Source of the DNA: CAVPDA01 sp963702495
GTDB lineage: Bacteria > Pseudomonadota > Gammaproteobacteria > Burkholderiales > Rhodocyclaceae
DNA: 64,000 nt
NCBI GenBank assembly: GCA_963702495.1
Contig: CAVPDA010000018.1
Coordinates: 372,001-436,000 of the forward strand
Direction: 5' to 3'
The notes under the pieces: model-generated
What the model was told of the DNA's origin: nothing
The model's input: the letters and a program-made list of their open reading frames with translations, nothing else
The model's database searches: none
Made by a program: the position numbers and the translations under genes
In this document: positions 54,447-63,793 of the stretch, piece by piece
Position numbering within the stretch: the first letter of the stretch is position 1
Layout: every line of letters starts with the position of its first letter

Positions 54447-54934
54447 CCGACCCCTATGCATAGTTCGCAACAATGCATAGTGGCCTTGCCGGTATCACTC
54501 GTGCCACGAGCAGAAATGGCCTCACGAACGCGGTGACAGCTTTGCATAGTTCCGCCCTGCACGCCATTACGCTGATCGAGACTGCGGCTGACCTGACGAA
54601 GCCCGCGACCGATTCACCGGCGGGCCACAATCGGAGCATGGCGACCACCCCGAAACGCGCCCTTGCGCCGCCGATGCTTGCGATGCGGCTCCCCACATCA
54701 GGGATGCGGGGGCACTGCCACAATCGTACTCCGGGCCGTCAATCCCCGACTGCGTCCGTCGTTTCGGCTTCTAGGCGAGGATGCATTGGAGCCGAAACTA
54801 TGCGTAGATTGTGGAGGCCGTCCCCCACGCGAAGCCGCACTACGGCTACCTCTACGCCGTTGGCGTGTGGCAAACTATTCCTAGTTGAGATCTATGCATA
54901 GGGGTCGTCATGCATAGATTTGCATGACGACCCA
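54447..54934 (+). repeat. 488-bp repeat, copy 1, MITE-like with 16-bp terminal inverted repeats
   Basis: The same 488 bases occur in inverted orientation at 61374-61861. I compared the ends by eye, and the open frames inside are identical. Within it, CGACCCCTATGCATAG (54448-54463) and its exact inverse (54892-54907) form terminal inverted repeats of a 460-base core. A perfect 13-bp hairpin with a six-base loop (54902-54933) caps the right end. Motifs of the TATGCATAG type recur inside. There is no credible gene; the longest frame is an artefact. It is best described as a non-autonomous transposable element. Confidence 0.85.
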
Positions 54935-55081
54935 AAGCGGAACCTGACCATTCCCTCGTCATGAGGCAGCCTACTGCACATTGCCGCCGATCACGTCTAT
55001 GGGTCGGATAACTATTGATAGGCGATTGCCGACACTTACACAGCGCGGACGCCATTGATCCGCCAATGATAATCATATAGC

Positions 55082-55154
55082 CGGCCTCCTCGCCGCGGTT
55101 AAGCGGCGGGGTTAAAGTCAGGGTGCGTAACTCACTTTGACCCGAAGGAGGCCG
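55082..55154 (+). promoter_or_regulatory. structured leader of the IS110 recombinase gene
   Basis: CGGCCTCCT (55082-55090) is fully complementary to AGGAGGCCG (55146-55154), which contains the ribosome binding site. Enclosed are a perfect 6-bp hairpin CGCCGC-GGTTAA-GCGGCG (55091-55108) and a weaker AAAGTCA...TCACTTT stem. The leader RNA can hide the Shine-Dalgarno and could be part of an IS110 bridge RNA. Confidence 0.6.
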
Positions 55155-55156
55155 AG

Positions 55157-56170
55157 ATGAAATATTGCGGCATAGACCTGCATTCGAACAACAGTGTCGT
55201 GGTGGTCAGTGACGAGGAAGATCGGATCGTGTTCCAGAAACGATTGCCGAACGATCTGCGGCAAATAGCGGGGGCGGTGGAGCCCTACCGTGAGGAGCTC
55301 GTCGGCGTGGTTATCGAATCGACCTATAGCTGGTACTGGCTGGTCGATGGCCTCATGGACGCAGGGTATCGGGTGCACTTGGCGAACACGACGGCGATCA
55401 AGAAGTACGAAGGGCTGAAGTACAGCGGGGACTTCGCCGATGCCGCCTATCTGGCGCAGCTGCTGCGGCTCGGATTGTTGCCCGAGGGCTACATCTACCC
55501 GCGCGAGCAGCGCGGGGCGCGCGACCTGGCGCGCAAGCGCCTGCAGCTGGTGCGCTACCGCACGGCCCAGATTCTGTCGATCGAGAACACGCTGGCGCGC
55601 CAGAGCGGCGCCCGGCTGAGCGGCGAGGCGGTCAAGCGGCTGACGGCGGAACAGGTCGAGGCGCTGGGCTTCGTACCCGATGTGACGCTGGCCCTGGAAT
55701 CGAACCGCGCGGTCAGCCAAGTGCTGCAGCAGCGCATCGAGGTGCTGGAGCAGCGGCTCAAGGAGCGTGTGAGCTTGCGCTCGGAGTACAGGTTGCTGAA
55801 AACGACGCCGGGCATCGGCGAGGTGCTCGCCACCACGATCATGCTCGAGACGGGCACCGTCACACGCTTTGCCCAGGTGGGCAACTTCAGCTCCTACTGT
55901 CGCTGCGTGGACAGCCGGCGCGAGAGCAACGGCAAGAAGAAGGGTGAAGGCAATGCCAAGAACGGCAACAAGTACCTCGCCTGGGCCTTCGTGGAGGCGG
56001 CCAACTTCGCCCTTCGCTGCTGCCCGGAAGCGAAGCGATTCTACGAGCGCAAGAAGCGCAAGACGAACAGCATTGTGGCGACCAAGGCGCTGGCGCACAA
56101 ACTGGCGCGCGCCTGCTACCACATGCTGCGCGAGCAGAAGCCTTTCGATGTGAGCCGATGTTTCGCGTAA
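55157..56170 (+). CDS. IS110-family DEDD recombinase (transposase)
   Basis: The 337-residue protein starts MKYCGIDLHSNNSVVVVSDE (first Asp of the RuvC-like DEDD site) and has VIESTYSWYWLVDGL (Glu) and LKYSGDFADAAYLAQLL (Asp pair) in the N-terminal domain. A coiled-coil region follows, and the C-terminal domain carries LLKTTPGIGEVLATTIMLE and the serine-containing FSSYCRCVDSRRESNGKKKG. IS110 enzymes are guided by a bridge RNA encoded in the element's own non-coding end. The frame is intact, so it may be active. Confidence 0.93.
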   Translation: MKYCGIDLHSNNSVVVVSDEEDRIVFQKRLPNDLRQIAGAVEPYREELVGVVIESTYSWYWLVDGLMDAGYRVHLANTTAIKKYEGLKYSGDFADAAYLAQLLRLGLLPEGYIYPREQRGARDLARKRLQLVRYRTAQILSIENTLARQSGARLSGEAVKRLTAEQVEALGFVPDVTLALESNRAVSQVLQQRIEVLEQRLKERVSLRSEYRLLKTTPGIGEVLATTIMLETGTVTRFAQVGNFSSYCRCVDSRRESNGKKKGEGNAKNGNKYLAWAFVEAANFALRCCPEAKRFYERKKRKTNSIVATKALAHKLARACYHMLREQKPFDVSRCFA

Positions 56171-56648
56171 CGGAATGGCCAAAGACGGCGAGCCAGAGAA
56201 GCGGTCTGGTAAACAATCCACGCCAATGATTGGACGCCGTCTTTGCGCCACCTGATGGAATGCAGATTACTGAATCGCCCAAGCTGTGGGCCCGCAGCGG
56301 ACTGGCGTCGCCATCGCGACAGCCACACAAATGTGAGCAACCCCTTGGACACGGCTTGGTACCAACGTTTCTCTGGGGCGGCGCAGGCCGCCAGGGCGCT
56401 CGCAAAGCATCGCGACACGCTTGATCCTGATGGGTGACTGGCGCGATTCGGTTCGCAGCCGGCGGAGCGAGAAAACGGATGCGGTTGGAGTCTGCAGGAA
56501 TGAAGGTGGCATGCGTTGTCGTACCGTATGGACGCAATCAGTATGCGACGGTTTGATATTGTCCTTGACACCGGCCGGCTAATGGGTGACCGCTTTCAGG
56601 ATCGATAACCTTTCGCATGCGAACATACTTGAAGTCTTTCGGTGTGGC
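56171..56648. other. 480-base gap between two transposase genes
   Basis: Apart from the right end of the IS110 element (to about 56230), I see no gene. Frames such as 56267-56512 are motif-free. The right part (56560-56648) probably belongs to the non-coding end of the IS630-like element, whose gene ends at 56649. Confidence 0.4.
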
Positions 56649-58148
56649 CTATCGGTAGCGTGGATCTTTGCAATTACTCGACTCAGAGAACGTAGCAGGT
56701 TCTCGCTCTTTACCCCAAATCTTTCTTCCAGCTCGCTCTGGATACTTTTGAAAATGATCGTTTCGTTCTTCAAAGTGCCGATCTATTGCTGCTTTGGCTT
56801 CCTCAAGCGACGAATAGTCGCTATTGTGGATGATGGCACGAGACATCCCGCTGAAAACTGACTCAATTACGTTAAGGAACTGCGCTCCGGATGGTAGGGG
56901 CGCGGCTGCAACAAGTGGGTGACCGCTTGCGGCAGCTTCTGTATTGTGTGCATCGAGTCGCTGGTTCAACCGCTTAGCGATATGCCAAGATGCTGCATCC
57001 CAAGAAAGATAGATCTTTCTGCGATCAGCATACTTAATAAGTAGAACATCCATCATCTTGATCATTTCATCGGTGTTCTTCTTGTCGCTATAAAAGTGAG
57101 TGACCTGGTTGCTAGAGAGATCGAGCGCTGCGGTTAGAATTAGGCTGCCACGGGATTTTTGCCATTGCGGGACAACTGGCCGGTCGTCAGGACCGCTGAG
57201 TTTGCGGCCGCCATACATTTTTATAGCGAACGGCCCGTATTCATCGATCGAGAAAAATGCTTCATCCGTTTGCAGATTTGCGAGGATGGAATGGATGTGA
57301 TCGACCTTTTCGGAATAGGCAGGATCCTTTGAAGTCAGGACTATGCGCGCTTTGCGCCAGTGATATCCCGCTGCGCGCGTAATCGTTCTGATAACCCCAG
57401 GGCATGCGGAGCTTCCATTCTCACTAAGTACCTTCCTAAGCAGAAGCATCGTCCAGGTGGTTCGATTAATTCCGTAGGTAATTGGTGGTTCGTGGAGAAC
57501 CTTGAAAATTAGCTTCTTAAGTGACTCATCATTACTTCTTAGCGGCCGAGGTTGTCGCGCAAATAGAGCCTGACTCCCTCCACTGGCAAAAAGCTGCTTG
57601 TATCTGCTGTAGGTGGTCGAGGAGATTCCCAAGAAGTCACAAATGACGTCGATTGTGAGTCCACGTTGGCATGCTAGGATTGACAGAGCCTTATTTCGGT
57701 CAAATCGGGATCCCGTGTAAAGTCGATGAAGAAGGATCTCCAATCCTTCGCAGTCACCGATGTCACGTATCAGGTCCTCTTTGCCGATCTTTTTTTGAAG
57801 CACGGCGAGCATCCACTCGGGGGAATCGAACTTCGGTCGCAGGCATGAGATGAGGTGGCGGAAATGGTCGGCACCGCCCGTATAGCCGAGCTCGCGCACT
57901 ATTTCGTAGAGTCAACTTGCGGCGAGCGTGGGATATCTCTCCAGCGTCTGGCGGATGACTGGCAGAAAATCGCCAATTATTGAAGGGCGTCGCTCCTTAG
58001 CATCCATCTGGTCCAGCCCGGCTTGCCCTAGGACCCGGCGAACGGTGCCGTGGTGCACGTGCAGTTGGCGAGCAATGGTTCCGGTTCGCCATTTCTCAGC
58101 GCGATAGCAGCGCAGAATGTCGGCTTCAAGTTCAGTGGTTATCGCCAT
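56649..58148 (-). pseudogene. chimeric transposase A: IS21 IstA N-terminus joined in frame to an IS630-like catalytic domain, one nonsense codon
   Basis: The frame opens MAITTELEADILRCYRAEKW, RTGTIARQLHVHHGTVRRVL, the helix-turn-helix of IS21 IstA proteins. It stops at a TGA (57914-57912) where the family has Arg (ASRLYE; CGA to TGA). The same frame goes on LYEIVRELGYTGGADHFRHL, still IstA, and then at about 57845 changes to FDSPEWMLAVLQKKIGKEDL and an IS630-type core: FFSIDEYG (Asp), IYLSWDAASWH (Asp), LNVIESVFSGMSRAIIHNSD (Glu), ending SSNCKDPRYR. The catalytic part is complete and more A/T-rich than the IstA part. A shorter product could start at the GTG 57899. Confidence 0.78.
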
Positions 58149-58219
58149 GAATTTCCGGAGGATGACTCGATTTGTGGTAGGGACGACGACAAAGCGATAC
58201 CATCCCGACGGTCGGATTT

Positions 58220-58513
58220 TTATCTTCTGCGTCCACCGTGCCCAGCCTTTCTGTGTTGGTGCCGAACAACCAGAATCCGAATCTCACCGCCGAGATCCCG
58301 GTAGATAACGGAGTAAGGAAATACCCGCAACGGGAATGATCTTCGACCGCCGGTCGTAGGTGTACCGAGACCCGGATACTCGACCAGAATCTCGGCCACA
58401 TGTTCGAATTCCGTCAGGAACCGACCCGCAATCGCTGGCCCAGCATTTTCGATATAGAAGTCCAGAGCGTCGGCGATGTCTTGCTCGGCGCCTGGGTGGA
58501 GCGTGTAGTTCAC
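58220..58513 (-). CDS. ParE/RelE-type toxin
   Basis: The 97-residue protein starts MNYTLHPGAEQDIADALDFY and has AILVEYPGLGTPTTGGRRSFPLRVFPYSVIYRDLGGEIRILVVRHQHRK, the ParE/RelE fold signature (P.LG....G.R...L..FPY.I.Y....I.IL.V.H..R). Such toxins poison gyrase or cut ribosome-bound mRNA; which one cannot be told. It overlaps the antitoxin gene upstream by four bases. It lies between the two chimeric transposases. Confidence 0.9.
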   Translation of the reverse strand: MNYTLHPGAEQDIADALDFYIENAGPAIAGRFLTEFEHVAEILVEYPGLGTPTTGGRRSFPLRVFPYSVIYRDLGGEIRILVVRHQHRKAGHGGRRR

Positions 58514-58761
58514 TGGGAGACTCTTGCCCGAAGCCGGGCAATTGCTTGGTTTCCCGGAACGGTATTGACGGAACCGGACGCCAGTTCAGCTTCCCGTCGA
58601 TCTGCTTCTCGTTCCCACGCTTCTTCGACTTCAGGATCTGAATCAAGGCTCGCGACTAGTCGCTCCAGCAGATGTGAGCGATCAGCCGGAGCAAGCTTCA
58701 AGACCTCCGCTTCCAGGACTTCCAGATTCGTGCTCACGCTAATCTCCTTAAGGACTGACAC
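58510..58761 (-). CDS. addiction-module antitoxin of the ParE-type pair
   Basis: The 83-residue protein starts MSVLKEISVSTNLEVLEAEV and has LKLAPADRSHLLERLVASLDSDPEVEEAWEREADRREAELASGSVNTVPG, the pattern of the short addiction-module component family (L.L...R..L.E.L..SL...EVE.AW..E...R). It is acidic and C-terminally flexible, as expected for an antitoxin, and overlaps the toxin start by four bases. Confidence 0.87.
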   Translation of the reverse strand: MSVLKEISVSTNLEVLEAEVLKLAPADRSHLLERLVASLDSDPEVEEAWEREADRREAELASGSVNTVPGNQAIARLRARVSQ

Positions 58762-59500
58762 TCAATAGTACGTAGCTTGCCACAATGAGAGCGACAGCGG
58801 GGCCGGCGGAACTGCAATTCCGTTCGGTCGATTTTGCCCGCGTCCCGCCGTGCTTAGCGGAATCGACGAAAAGTCTAGTCCCCGCCGCGGATATCACCGC
58901 CCGCCCGCGCCTTCAACGTTGCGAAGCCACACGGTTGCCCCGCGTTTTTGCGCAGAAACGCCACTACGACATTTGCTCCGCATGCGATCATTCGCGAGCA
59001 CTCCACCATTTCCGGCGACGGTCCGGCCGATCTGCAGGACATCACCAAGCCTTACCGGACTTCCGCTACCAGGCGTATTGCTGTCATTGAGTTCGCCGCT
59101 TTGACTGATGCGCGAACGACCGGTGATGGCCGGGGCCTGCCCTTCCGGGGAGGCGCCGGAAAGCGGACCCTCGCCGATCCGCGATTTTCCAGCGTCGGGT
59201 TTCGGCGAACTTGGCGAACCGCCGTTCCCGGCCAGAAGCGGACCTGGCCGCCGCTCCTCCATTGCTGACGTTTGTTTGACCCCTTGCCCGTAAGCCGCCA
59301 CTCAATCAAGGCCGCTGACCTCACTGAATCAAGCATTTCAAGAGCTGTCCTTTGTTGTGGTAGAAAACCTCACTTCCTGTGCGCAATGAGGCGGGAAGGC
59401 GTTGGGCATAAAAGGCTTTTCAACCAGTTCAAGAGATCTGTGCCGCCGCGATAGGCTGTGAAGTCTCGCCGCTTGTCAACCATCGTCTTGGGAGCACTCC
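58762..59500. other. 740-base gap, no gene recognised
   Basis: It lies between the antitoxin and chimeric transposase B. Several overlapping frames of 60-130 codons occur on both strands, but none shows a motif. The right part probably holds the terminal region and promoter of the insertion sequence that supplied the N-terminus of transposase B. Confidence 0.45.
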
Positions 59501-61225
59501 ATGAATCCGCCCAATCTTCGTCAGACCGTTGCCCTGTTTCGCTACGGACTGATCGCCGAGTTCGTTCATCTGCCGCCGAACAGTCCCGGGATCTACGCCA
59601 AACTGCGGCAGAAGGCCGAGTCGTCGTATGCCATTCCCGGCAGCACCCGTACCCGTGTTGCCCTGGAAACCTTGCGCGATTGGCTCAAGCGCTACCGCCG
59701 AGGCGGCTTTGACGCATTGCTCCCGCAACCCCGCTCTGATCGTGGCCTATCCCGCACTCTGTCACCAGTGGTTGCCGATCGTCTGATCTTCCTCAAGGGT
59801 GAGTTACCCCAATTGTCCATTCCGCAACTCATCCGGGTTGCCGTCGAACGTGGAATCGCCACCGAGGCACAACGTCTGCCACGGGCAACCGTCCATCGGC
59901 TACTAACAACTTATGGCTTATCTCACCGCTTGACTTTGTCCAAGCAAGATATTGAAAGCCACTATGCAGTGTTCAATGAATGTTTTGAGAAGGCATCGGG
60001 TCGTAATTTTTCAAAAGAGCAAGCGCTTTTGTCTTTCCGATGGATGCTAAGACTTTTGCAATGTCAATTCGATGTAGCAGAGCTACAAAAGGAACTTGGG
60101 GGAACTCTTACATGTCCTGACATCGAGGTGTTACGACACCACATAGTGGAAGGAGGGTTATCCAAGCGAAACCGCGCCATCGTCGTTCTTGCCGGAATTA
60201 AGAAAATTCCGCTCATCGTGATCGCCGACTTTCTTTCGATTACACCGGCCGTTGTCAGCAATATCAACAAATCCTATAAATCATTAGGATTGGCTGGGCC
60301 TTTTGGACCAAGAAAGGAACGCCCCAAGAAGCGTAACGAAACAAAATGTAAGGAAGCCGTTTTTGCGCTGCTTCATTCTCCCCCCAAATCACATGACATA
60401 AACCGCACTTCTTGGACACTAGAAACTTTGTCCAAAGTCCTAAGAGAGAACGGGCTTGTCATAGGGGAACATACAATAACGTCGATAATAAGAGATGCAG
60501 GCTTCAAATTTCGAAAAGCCAAAACGACACTTACGAGTACTGACCCAGAATATAAAGCCAAGCTTCAGGAAATCACGCACATACTGGAAAATCTAAAGCC
60601 GGACGAGAAGTTTTTTTCTGTCGATGAATACGGACCATTTTCGGTAAAAATGTTGGGAGGAAAAAGCCTAGTAAGGGGAGATCAACTCATGGTTGTTCCT
60701 CAGTACCAAAAGAGCAAAGGACAACTTATCGTCACCGCCGCCCTTGAACTGTGTGAAAATCAAATCACACACTTCTATTCGGGTCACAAGAACACTGAGG
60801 AAATGCTGAAGCTTATTGATATGCTCTTAGCAAAGTATTCTAGCCAGTCACGAATATATTTTTCCTGGGATGCCGCATCATGGCACGCCTCTGGGAAACT
60901 CAGCGACCGTTTAGATGAAATCAATTCAGACGCATACCGAACTGTGCACAAGACTCCGCGGGTAACACTGGCTCCACTGCCATCTAGCGCACAATTTCTT
61001 AATGTTATCGAGTCGGTATTCAGTGGAATGGCCAGGGCAATTATCCACAACAGCGACTATCAATCAGTGGAAGAATGTCAGGCTGCAATTGACCGCTATG
61101 TTTCCGAGCGAAATGCACACTTTAAGACAAATCCGGCACGCGCCGGAAACAAGATCTGGGGAGGAGAGCGAGTACCCAGCATTTTTTCAGAATCTCACAA
61201 TTGTAAGGATCCTTTATACCGGTGA
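59501..61225 (+). CDS. chimeric transposase B: Mu/IS481-like helix-turn-helix N-terminus joined to an IS630-like catalytic domain
   Basis: The open frame of 574 codons starts MNPPNLRQTVALFRYGLIAE. Residues about 1-140 are the DNA-binding part of a Mu/IS481-like transposase (LRDWLKRYRRGGFDALLPQPRSDRG, RLPRATVHRLLTTYGL). At about 59900 the composition turns A/T-rich, and from about residue 170 the protein matches chimeric transposase A: SFRWMLRLLQ, FFSVDEYGPFSVKM (Asp), IYFSWDAASWH (Asp), LNVIESVFSGMARAIIHNSD (Glu) and the same end (SHNCKDPLYR). It is 574 residues, against about 350 for a plain IS630 transposase. No internal stop, so it may be active. Confidence 0.8.
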   Translation: MNPPNLRQTVALFRYGLIAEFVHLPPNSPGIYAKLRQKAESSYAIPGSTRTRVALETLRDWLKRYRRGGFDALLPQPRSDRGLSRTLSPVVADRLIFLKGELPQLSIPQLIRVAVERGIATEAQRLPRATVHRLLTTYGLSHRLTLSKQDIESHYAVFNECFEKASGRNFSKEQALLSFRWMLRLLQCQFDVAELQKELGGTLTCPDIEVLRHHIVEGGLSKRNRAIVVLAGIKKIPLIVIADFLSITPAVVSNINKSYKSLGLAGPFGPRKERPKKRNETKCKEAVFALLHSPPKSHDINRTSWTLETLSKVLRENGLVIGEHTITSIIRDAGFKFRKAKTTLTSTDPEYKAKLQEITHILENLKPDEKFFSVDEYGPFSVKMLGGKSLVRGDQLMVVPQYQKSKGQLIVTAALELCENQITHFYSGHKNTEEMLKLIDMLLAKYSSQSRIYFSWDAASWHASGKLSDRLDEINSDAYRTVHKTPRVTLAPLPSSAQFLNVIESVFSGMARAIIHNSDYQSVEECQAAIDRYVSERNAHFKTNPARAGNKIWGGERVPSIFSESHNCKDPLYR

Positions 61226-61373
61226 ATATTCATCGGAAGAGCTGTGGGTGATAGGTTCTAGCCGCACTGAGCGCCTGTGCTCGGCGACAAGATCACTTCG
61301 CATAACGAATAGCAGTTTCGCCTTCGAGGGTTCGTACCGAAGGTCCGCTTCCGTTTTCCACCACCGGCGGCTG

Positions 61374-61861
61374 TGGGTCGTCATGCAAATCTATGCATGA
61401 CGACCCCTATGCATAGATCTCAACTAGGAATAGTTTGCCACACGCCAACGGCGTAGAGGTAGCCGTAGTGCGGCTTCGCGTGGGGGACGGCCTCCACAAT
61501 CTACGCATAGTTTCGGCTCCAATGCATCCTCGCCTAGAAGCCGAAACGACGGACGCAGTCGGGGATTGACGGCCCGGAGTACGATTGTGGCAGTGCCCCC
61601 GCATCCCTGATGTGGGGAGCCGCATCGCAAGCATCGGCGGCGCAAGGGCGCGTTTCGGGGTGGTCGCCATGCTCCGATTGTGGCCCGCCGGTGAATCGGT
61701 CGCGGGCTTCGTCAGGTCAGCCGCAGTCTCGATCAGCGTAATGGCGTGCAGGGCGGAACTATGCAAAGCTGTCACCGCGTTCGTGAGGCCATTTCTGCTC
61801 GTGGCACGAGTGATACCGGCAAGGCCACTATGCATTGTTGCGAACTATGCATAGGGGTCGG
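61374..61861 (-). repeat. 488-bp repeat, copy 2, inverted relative to copy 1
   Basis: It is identical in length and, where compared, in sequence to 54447-54934 on the opposite strand. It includes the 16-bp terminal inverted repeats, the TATGCATAG motifs and the 13-bp hairpin (here at 61375-61406). Flanking bases differ on both sides, so the repeat unit is exactly 488 bases. Together the two copies bracket 6.4 kb containing the IS110, toxin-antitoxin and chimeric transposase genes. Confidence 0.85.
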
Positions 61862-61988
61862 TTCCGAACGGCTGATGTCACCGAAGCTGCCGTTCGCGCT
61901 CCCCGGGTAGGCCAGTGGCCGGTGATGAGTACACTGCGGTCGGAGAGCGCGCGAGGCCCGATGACTCCTATGCACGGTGAATTTGTTC

Positions 61989-63793
61989 TCACGCCGGGGT
62001 GGGTAAGTGGGCGGAGTTTTTCGTCATGCGCAAGTAGTCGAAGACGAGCCGGGTACGGAAACAGAGCCTGCGCATGAGTTCGGCGATGGATTGGGAGGGT
62101 TTCTGGAACGACTTGAGGATACCGACGGCAAAGCGGCGCAGTCGGGTGATGTTTTCGGGGCCAAAGCCGGTACGAATGCGCGAGCGATCTTCATCGTAGT
62201 TCCAGTCGATGATGTGATGAACACTCTCGATTGACCAGTGACCGCGATTGATTGCCAGCACCTGTTGGGGTGAAGCCTGCTGCGTGCTACGGCTCGTTAT
62301 CCCCAGAGCGGTCTCGCATCGCAGCTCACCCGTCTTCTTGATGAGGGTTTCGCGTTCGATCAGAAATACCTGGCCGACGTGGGGAAAGTCGATATAGGCA
62401 TTGAGTGCTGAACTGCACCAGATGCGCCTCGTCTCGATGCGGCCATGATCGGGTGGCGTGACTTCGACAAAGTCCGCAGTCTGACGGTTCTCGAACAGCA
62501 AGGCGATATCGCGTTGCAGCGTGGGTTGATTGCCTTTGACCGTGAAATGGTAAGCGGCCTGTTGCCCGACGATATACGAGGCCAAGGCGCGCTGGGTCAG
62601 CAGGGCATCGGCCGTGATGTCCTTGCCGCTGATGTCGCAATTGGCGAGCAGCGGGATCGCCATGCCGATCTCATTGGTGCGCTTGGCTTCGTCACTGCCG
62701 GCTAGGGGCAAGCTGGCGACTTTTTTTGAGCGTAGCAGGTTGCCGAGTCGTGGCCGAGGAGGCTCATGATGTGGGTTTGCTGGCCGGCCTCGTCAAGGGC
62801 ATTCTTCATCGTCTTGCCGTCCATGGCCAGCGCCGTGTCGCGTGCGCCCCACGCCTGGTTCCAGGCGGCCAGTGCCCGGTCCAGCGCCCCCGATTCGATG
62901 CGCACCAGACAATCGCGAATGACGAATTCGCTGGGCACGAGATACAGTCCGTTCTCGCGTCGGCAACCAAAGCGCTCGCGCGCCTTCTGCCCCAAGGCGT
63001 CGGCCCACCCGGAAATAGCCTTGTAGCCGCGCATGCCGCACAGAATCGCGCCGGCGGCGATCGCCAGCACGACCGGCAGTCGATGGCGTCGTCCCTGGGC
63101 GCGGCGTGGGTCGGCGATGGTGGCAAAGCACTGGGGCAGCGAGCGCATTTGTTCGGCGTTGAGCATGATCTTGGGGGCTCCAGTCAGTTGTAAGCGTTGC
63201 CGCTCGGGATGCGTTAATTGCCGCTGAGGATCGCGGCACAAGGCACGCACAAAGACCCGCTTGGGCGCATCCACCTCATTGCTATAGCCGCCTTTGGTAC
63301 GGCGATAGCCTTGGGTCAAGCCCAGTTCTGTCCAGTTGGCGGCGCGATACACGCCCCCATGGAAGCGTCGCGGGTCCACGAAGGTTTCGAGCAGCAGCAG
63401 CGGATGCCCAAAGCGGGCCTGCCAATCCCCACCAATGCGCCGCTCCAGCAGTGACAGTACCCGTGAGCCGATATTCGGGCGGTGCCATTCGGGCAGGATC
63501 AAGAATCGACTGTTGTTGGCGATCAGCTTGAGCCGACCGTACTGGGTGCGAAAATCCCAGCCGATCCAGCGATCACGTACGCCACACTTCAGGGCCGCCG
63601 CTGACAGGCTCAGTTGTGCGACCCATTGATCCTGCCACGTTGCCACGTACCACAGCGTCTCGCCTATCTTGGCAAGATCGCCAAGATAGTGATGTCGTGC
63701 CAAGTGTTCCTGATAGCGCGTCTGTTCGCTTGGCTCGACCGGGCGCACCCGCAGTTGCGCCAGCACTTCGCTGGTGAGTTTCGCCGCTTCCAT
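61989..63793 (-). CDS. DUF4338 (DruA-like) - ISAs1 transposase, split by -1 frame at a slippery heptamer
   Basis: Frame 1 (63793-62702) has an N-terminal DUF4338 domain (LARHHYLGDLAKIGETLWYV, NNSRFLILPEWHRPNIGSRV, GCRRENGLYL follows later). The ISAs1 transposase start follows (MRSLPQCFATIADPRRAQGRRHRLPVVLAIA, ALAMDGKTMKNALDE with the first catalytic Asp). It ends shortly after CYAQKK. Frame -1 continues VASLPLAGSDEAKRTNEIGM, DISGKDITADALLTQ (Asp), HWSIESVHHIIDWNYDEDRS (Glu) to PTPA. The switch lies exactly at A AAA AAG (62726-62720), a classical -1 slippery site. Joined, the protein has about 600 residues. DUF4338 is the domain of the Druantia protein DruA. Confidence 0.87.
62720..62726 (-). 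promoter_or_regulatory. slippery heptamer A AAA AAG for possible programmed -1 frameshifting
   Basis: On the coding strand the zero frame is CAA AAA AAG TCG, and the -1 frame after AAG reads GTC GCC AGC, exactly the frame of the second half. The heptamer obeys X XXY YYZ and is the dnaX-type sequence. The frame-1 stop follows six codons after the slip site (62704-62702). Confidence 0.6.

Larger units (their letters stand above)
55061..56230 (+). mobile_element. IS110-family insertion element
   Basis: The element contains a single recombinase gene (55157-56170). CGCCAATGAT occurs at 55061-55070 and again at 56221-56230, flanking it as a 10-bp direct repeat. This may reflect the core/target region, since IS110 elements make no ordinary target duplication. 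The exact tips are therefore tentative. Confidence 0.7.

Noticed and set aside
54473..54901. A 142-codon frame within the 488-bp repeat, also present in the second copy
   Set aside because: It is conserved only because the whole repeat is identical. There is no ribosome site or motif, and terminal repeats fall inside the coding frame.
61989..63793. A Druantia defence system based on the DUF4338 domain
   Set aside because: The domain is fused to an ISAs1 transposase inside a complete insertion element with target duplication; no druB-E genes are nearby.
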